50,495 nucleotides of DNA from Chloroflexota bacterium (GTDB lineage: Bacteria; Chloroflexota; Anaerolineae; Aggregatilineales; Phototrophicaceae). Position numbers and translations under genes: made by a program. The notes beneath the pieces were generated by a model. It did not search any database. It saw only the letters and a program-made list of their open reading frames with translations, and was not told the origin of the DNA. The stretch lies in contig JAPOOU010000058.1 of assembly GCA_026713245.1 (NCBI GenBank), forward strand, positions 1 to 50,495, read 5' to 3'. Each line of letters starts with the position of its first letter. The stretch's first letter is position 1. This document shows, in pieces, positions 46,223 to 50,495 of the stretch.

Positions 46223-47149
46223 TTGAACATAAAAGCGCTTCCCTATGTGACCCTGCTCGGCTTCATGTTTGGCTCCTCGATGGTATTTTCTCGTTTCGGC
46301 GTCGGCCAGTTCGAGCCGACCACCTACATCGGCATACGCATGATCATCTCCAGCCTGATGGCGCTGTCGGTATACCGGATCGCCTCGGGCAGGCGCTTGC
46401 CGCGCGACGGAGAGCTATGGAAGCGCGCCGGGCTGCTGGGCATTTTCGGAACGGCGGTCCCGATGACCTGCGTGATCATTTCTCTACAGCACCTGTCGAG
46501 CGGCGTATCGGCGATATTGTTGAGCACGGGACCCGCGATTACTATCATTTTGGCGCATTTTACCTTGCCCGATGAACTACTAAGTCGGCGCAAGGTCTTC
46601 GGGGTCGGTCTGGCGCTCGGTGGTGCCATGCTGCTGGCGATCAGCGGCGAAGACGGCTTGCCCGATGCGCAATCGACGGCGTCCACCGGTTTCCTCTTGG
46701 TAACAGTCGCCATGATTTTCAGTTCGATAATGATTATTTACGCGCGCAAACGTCTAACCGGTTATGACGCCTATGACGTAGGCAGCATACGTATCTTCAC
46801 CACGGCGCTGGTGGTGTTGCCGCTTTCATTGCTTACGGTCGGCTTTGACCTGAGCGCGGTCACCGGGTCCGGATACCTTGCCTTGCTCTACTCCGCGATT
46901 ATGGGCACATTCCTGGGCTTGCTGCTGTCCTTTTACAACATCAAGCGTTTCGGCGCTACGCCGGCGGTGATGACCACCTATATCATTCCCATCGTTGCGG
47001 GTATCGGCGGGGTTCTGGTGCTAGGGGAAGAAATCACGCTGACGATGATGTTCGGTATGGGCATAATCGTCAGCGGCATCGCCTTGCTGCAGGAATACAA
47101 CAGTCCGGCGACCTGGATGCGGCGCTACCCGCACCGGGGTTCGTACTAG
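46223..47149 (+). CDS. EamA-family (DMT) transporter
   Basis: A membrane protein of 308 residues with about ten hydrophobic helices in two EamA halves: LLGFMFGSSMVFSRFGV, RMIISSLMALSVYR, GIFGTAVPMTCVIISLQHLS, STGPAITIILAHFTL in the first half, and GTFLGLLLSFYNIKRFG, PIVAGIGGVLVLGEEI in the second. Members export or import amino acids and other small metabolites. TTG at 46223 is chosen because AGGAAC stands eight bases upstream; the frame is open from 46151. It is transcribed divergently from the XisI-like gene and overlaps the convergent isomerase gene by four bases. Confidence 0.87.
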   Translation: MNIKALPYVTLLGFMFGSSMVFSRFGVGQFEPTTYIGIRMIISSLMALSVYRIASGRRLPRDGELWKRAGLLGIFGTAVPMTCVIISLQHLSSGVSAILLSTGPAITIILAHFTLPDELLSRRKVFGVGLALGGAMLLAISGEDGLPDAQSTASTGFLLVTVAMIFSSIMIIYARKRLTGYDAYDVGSIRIFTTALVVLPLSLLTVGFDLSAVTGSGYLALLYSAIMGTFLGLLLSFYNIKRFGATPAVMTTYIIPIVAGIGGVLVLGEEITLTMMFGMGIIVSGIALLQEYNSPATWMRRYPHRGSY

Positions 47150-47910
47150 GCATTGACATTGCATACAGCAAAGGCGTCCCGCAGGGACGCTTTCCAATCG
47201 CCCTTTGGGACAAATTCCTGGCCGATGTAGCCAGTGTAGCCTGTCTCGGCGATCGCGCGACAAATGGCGCGGTAATTCAGTTCCTGCGAGTCATCAATTT
47301 CGTTGCGGCCGGGCGCGCCCGCCGTGTGATAGTGGGCGAACCATTGATGATTGTCGCGGATCGTCTGTATGACGTCGCCTTCCATGATTTGCATGTGATA
47401 AATATCGTAGAGAATGCGCGCCCGCGGCGAATTCACGGCGGAGACAACCTGGACGGCCCAGTCGCTGCGGTCGCACTGATAATCGGGGTGATCGAGCTTG
47501 CTATTGAGCAGCTCCAGGATGAGGGTGACACCGGCCGATTCTGCATCGCGAGCCAGTAGCTCCAGATGTTTAATGGCGTTTTCGGCGCCTTCCTGGTCCG
47601 GCAGGCCCTCTCGATCACCGCTGAAGACGATCAAATTCGGGATATTCCAGCGCCCGGCGAGCTTGAAGTTTTCTTCCGCCTGCCTTTGAATATCGTCCCA
47701 GTACTTGGGGTGACTGATGCCCTGGGTCAGCGGGACGTGCAATTGATGAGCCGCAATTTCCAACCCGTGATCCCGAACCAGCGCAAACTGCTCAACCGGC
47801 GCCAACTCCATTGCCATATACCCGATTGCCTTGCAAGTCCGCAGCAAATCGACCGGGTCGATGTCGTCGCGTTCAAAGCACCACCAAGATACCGACTGCG
47901 GAATCGCCAT
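47146..47910 (-). CDS. Hydroxypyruvate isomerase-like / sugar phosphate isomerase (xylose isomerase-like TIM barrel)
   Basis: A protein of 254 residues. The AP endonuclease 2-type barrel shows the metal ligands of the hydroxypyruvate-isomerase group: Glu in LILELLNSK, Asp and His in YDIYHMQIMEGDV, His in HYHTAGAPGR and Glu in GQEFVPKG. It would interconvert hydroxypyruvate with tartronate semialdehyde or epimerise a related ketose. The gene begins four bases after the recJ stop codon and is thus co-transcribed with recJ. There is no other link with DNA repair, so the pairing is probably positional. Substrate unproven. Confidence 0.88.
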   Translation of the reverse strand: MAIPQSVSWWCFERDDIDPVDLLRTCKAIGYMAMELAPVEQFALVRDHGLEIAAHQLHVPLTQGISHPKYWDDIQRQAEENFKLAGRWNIPNLIVFSGDREGLPDQEGAENAIKHLELLARDAESAGVTLILELLNSKLDHPDYQCDRSDWAVQVVSAVNSPRARILYDIYHMQIMEGDVIQTIRDNHQWFAHYHTAGAPGRNEIDDSQELNYRAICRAIAETGYTGYIGQEFVPKGDWKASLRDAFAVCNVNA

Positions 47911-47913
47911 TTG

Positions 47914-50217
47914 TCATCCCTTAACTCGCATTTTCTGCCAATAATCACGGTAGGCGCGGGTCTCGCGCAGGACCAAGTCCAAGCGGTTTTGCAGTGTTTT
48001 CAGGTCGTCGCCAGGCGGGTCGTCGCGTTCCATCAGGTGATATTCGCCCGTCCGCCCGATGCGATATTGGAGTTTACCGAGGGCCCGCAGTACTTGCAAG
48101 CCAACCTGGACGCCCCGTTCGCGCTGTCCCGTGGCTGCCGCCAGCGCCTCAATTTGCGCCGCGCCGTCCTTGTGATTCAAGGCGAACTTGACCAAAGCAG
48201 CCAGTCGTCCCAGGAATCTCGTCCCCCTATCAGCATCGGGGCGCTTGCCAAAAAGGATCAGGCGAGCCGGGTTCACTGTCGCGAGGGCGGCCGACCATAT
48301 TTCCGCCGACGGCGGCGCCGTCCAGACGATCAAGGTTTCCGCCGGACTCAAGCGCAGACGATCGAGCGCGCCGGCGATCTGGTCGACTTCCGACCAGATC
48401 AGCGCATCGGGAAAGCGCGCCAGCTCAACTTCGAGCTGCTCGGCGGGAGCCATAGACCGACGATGATCAATTAGCTCAAGGGAAACTGCTTCTTCTTGCA
48501 ACTGCAGCGCAGCGGTCGAGATTAGCCGGTAGTCAGCCCATTCGAGCAGCGGTTCACGCATCCCCTTGTAGTCGTTCATGCGCAGCGTATACGCCAGGTC
48601 GAAGCGCCCGGCCGGCAGCTCTTGACCGGCGCCGCGCCACCAGATCACCCGCTGTTGCATGCCCGTGCTGTCTTCCACGTGTAGCTCCAGATGTTCGCCG
48701 CGACGCCCCAGACCGGTTTGTTTCGCAACGGTCAGATTGCGCGTCGCCAGGGTCAGCGGCGGATTGCCATTGCCGAAGGGCGCCAGGCGCTCCATATCCC
48801 GCGTCATTTCCGGCGAGATCTCGCCCAATTCGAGGTAGCCGTCGATGTCCAGGCTTGGTCGGGTCGGTCCCGCGCCGGCCATAGCGCGCGCGACCGCCGA
48901 GAGGGCGCGACGGAACTCGAAGACTTTGTCCGCCGGCATGCTCAAGCCCGCCGCCATGCTGTGCCCGCCGTAACGGGACAGAAGCGGCGCCACCTCTCCA
49001 AACGCAGAGGTGATATCGACGCCGGCAAGGGAACGCGCGGAGCCGCGCGCGGTCTCGTCGGGCGTGGCCAGCAGCACCACCGGACGGGCGAATTCCTCGA
49101 CCAGTCTGCTGGCGACAATGCCGATCACGCCGCTGTGCCAATCGCTGTGGCTGAGCACGAGCGCGGCGTAATCGAGCAGTGAGGGCTCGTTTTCGATTTG
49201 CGCCATCGCTGACTGATAGACCTGGTTCGACAGGAATTTGCGCCTGGCATTCAGACCTTCCAGGTTATTCGCCAGTTGACGCGCCCGCTGCCAATCGGCG
49301 GTGCAGAGCAATTCGACCGCCGGATTGGCATCGCCCAGCCGTCCCAAGGCATTCAAGCGCGGCGCCAGCTCGAAGCCGATATGCCTCTCGTTGAGGTCAG
49401 CCGGGGCGATTTGGGCGCGTTCCAGCAGGGCGCGCAGGCCCAGACGCTGATTGCTCCGCAAGACATCGAGGCCGCGCTGCAGCAAATAACGGGTATCGTC
49501 CACTTGCACCATGACATCGGCGACGATGCCCAGGGCCACCAGATCCAGCAGAAAATCACTGTCGCCGCCACCGTAGAGCGCCTCGATCAACTTGTAGGCG
49601 ACGCCGACCCCGGGCAATTCGCTCAGCGGGCGCCCGGCCGGCAAGCGGCGCGGATTGACCACCGCGCAGGCTGCGGGCAGCTCCGCCGGCAGCGCATGAT
49701 GATCGGTGATGACCGTATCCACCCCGCGGCCCCGCGCGTAGTCCACCGCTTCGTGGGCGGCCACGCCGGTATCGCAGGTCAAAATCAGATTGACGCCCCC
49801 GTCCAGTTTTTCGGCGAGCGTCGGCAAGTGGATGCCGTGGCCTTCGCTAAAGCGATTCGGCACATGATAGCTAACCTGGGCGCCCTTCGCCTTGAGCGCG
49901 GAGACCAGCAGCGCTGTCGACGTCTGTCCGTCGACATCAAAGTCGCCCCAAACCAGAATGCTTTCGCGATCACGAATGGCGCGTTTTATGCGAGCGACCG
50001 CCCGGTCAATATCGGGCAGGTCGCTTGGCGACGCCGGTCCATAATGGGCAGGCGACAAGAAAGTCCGCGCCGCGGCCGGCGTCGTGATGCCCTTGCGCGC
50101 CAGGCGCTCGGCGATCAATGGATGTCCGCCGACAGCGGCGCGCAAGGCTGCGGGCAGGTCTATCGCTGGCGGTTCCACCCATTGGCGCTTCGTGGCGCTT
50201 GATTTCAGATTAGACAT
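47914..50217 (-). CDS. recJ: Single-stranded-DNA-specific exonuclease RecJ
   Basis: A protein of 767 residues. DHH-family motifs are clear: WGDFDVDGQTST (motif I), CDTGVAAHEAV (motif II), VITDHHALP (motif III, DHH) and the DHHA1 motif GGHSMAAGL. The N-terminal ARKGITTPAAARTFLSP region and an OB-like C-terminal part (NLTVAKQTGLGRRGEHLELHV) agree with RecJ. A further C-terminal extension of about 190 residues is present, longer than in E. coli RecJ (577 residues), as in some Gram-positive and Chloroflexota forms. It degrades single-stranded DNA 5' to 3' in RecF-type repair and mismatch repair. The hydroxypyruvate isomerase-like gene follows. Confidence 0.94.
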   Translation of the reverse strand: MSNLKSSATKRQWVEPPAIDLPAALRAAVGGHPLIAERLARKGITTPAAARTFLSPAHYGPASPSDLPDIDRAVARIKRAIRDRESILVWGDFDVDGQTSTALLVSALKAKGAQVSYHVPNRFSEGHGIHLPTLAEKLDGGVNLILTCDTGVAAHEAVDYARGRGVDTVITDHHALPAELPAACAVVNPRRLPAGRPLSELPGVGVAYKLIEALYGGGDSDFLLDLVALGIVADVMVQVDDTRYLLQRGLDVLRSNQRLGLRALLERAQIAPADLNERHIGFELAPRLNALGRLGDANPAVELLCTADWQRARQLANNLEGLNARRKFLSNQVYQSAMAQIENEPSLLDYAALVLSHSDWHSGVIGIVASRLVEEFARPVVLLATPDETARGSARSLAGVDITSAFGEVAPLLSRYGGHSMAAGLSMPADKVFEFRRALSAVARAMAGAGPTRPSLDIDGYLELGEISPEMTRDMERLAPFGNGNPPLTLATRNLTVAKQTGLGRRGEHLELHVEDSTGMQQRVIWWRGAGQELPAGRFDLAYTLRMNDYKGMREPLLEWADYRLISTAALQLQEEAVSLELIDHRRSMAPAEQLEVELARFPDALIWSEVDQIAGALDRLRLSPAETLIVWTAPPSAEIWSAALATVNPARLILFGKRPDADRGTRFLGRLAALVKFALNHKDGAAQIEALAAATGQRERGVQVGLQVLRALGKLQYRIGRTGEYHLMERDDPPGDDLKTLQNRLDLVLRETRAYRDYWQKMRVKG

Positions 50218-50495
50218 GGGTCTTCAATTATATCGGACTGGGCGCAAGAGGCGACGGGCGAGCCACCGGCGTCTTTTGAAATACAGCCTCGGTAGCGGTC
50301 CTATAAATCTGAACGCATTTTCCCCAGAATGCTGGGAGGGTTTTGGTTTGTGGCAGGAAAATGCTGGACAGTTGCGAGAGAGCAGGGAAGCGACTGACGG
50401 CAGGCGGCAAATTCGCCCGGCTTACTGTGGCAGGGCTGGGTTGATTTGTGTTTTAACTATGTTCTCACTTTTCCGTTTTCCGGAGCAAAGGAACT
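50218..50495. other. Upstream region of recJ, no gene seen
   Basis: 278 nt to the window edge. Only very short frames occur and none has a ribosome binding site or family likeness. It presumably contains the recJ promoter on the minus strand, which I could not place with confidence. Confidence 0.35.

Overview
The window looks like part of a chromosome from a free-living or host-associated heterotrophic bacterium of the phylum Chloroflexota, probably class Anaerolineae or a relative. This is inferred from protein style: solute-binding proteins whose signal peptides end in AQ and carry no lipobox Cys, many SDR, LLM-flavin, SMP-30 and enolase-family genes, XisI-like and MntA/HepT small genes, TP-rich surface-protein linkers, and GC-rich DNA with short palindromic repeats. 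No rRNA, tRNA, CRISPR array, transposase or phage gene was recognised.

Layout. 0.2-4.3 kb: LLM-class oxidoreductase, tRNA-dihydrouridine synthase, nucleotide-sugar epimerase, then an mntA-hepT toxin-antitoxin pair lying between two copies of the epimerase 3' end. 4.7-9.0 kb: a sugar ABC importer with a good sigma70-type promoter, a single-domain ATPase, a permease and an unusual binding protein made of two tandem, about 92% identical, binding domains. 9.0-9.5 kb: repeat-rich spacer. 9.5-13.7 kb: five tightly packed sugar or sugar-acid genes (SDR, SMP-30 lactonase, mutarotase-like protein, acetoacetate-decarboxylase-like protein, SDR). 13.8-20.1 kb, minus strand: SDR, family 1 binding protein, two permeases and a cytoplasmic GHL6-type glycosidase. 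20.3-27.3 kb: a divergent GntR/FCD regulator with GTATAC operators, then SDR, 2-hydroxyacid dehydrogenase, 2-oxoacid dehydrogenase E1 alpha, E1 beta and E2, and an FAH-type hydrolase; a paralogous SDR lacking its catalytic lysine faces it. 28.5-31.6 kb: a large exported beta-helix/LysM protein preceded by a coupled small ORF. 32.2-45.4 kb: an Opp/Dpp-type ABC importer interleaved with two BNR (sialidase-fold) genes, then a cytochrome P450, an enolase-superfamily dehydratase and a second 2-hydroxyacid dehydrogenase. 45.8-50.2 kb: orphan XisI-like gene, EamA transporter, hydroxypyruvate-isomerase-like gene and recJ.

Working model (inference): the window holds three carbohydrate-uptake regulons, each with an importer next to the enzymes that would oxidise, lactonise, dehydrate and cleave its substrate. 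The 20-27 kb cluster could take a 2,4-diketo-3-deoxy sugar acid to pyruvate and acetyl-CoA. The 32-45 kb cluster could import a decorated or O-methylated glycan, with the P450 removing a methyl group.

A dispersed element of about 90-100 bp occurs at least eight times (four full-length, four 5'-only). Most copies lie directly behind a stop codon in the sense direction. Two supply the stop codon itself, one extends a protein C-terminus, and several create false upstream start codons. This element and the P450/BNR/Opp operon are the two most interesting things seen.
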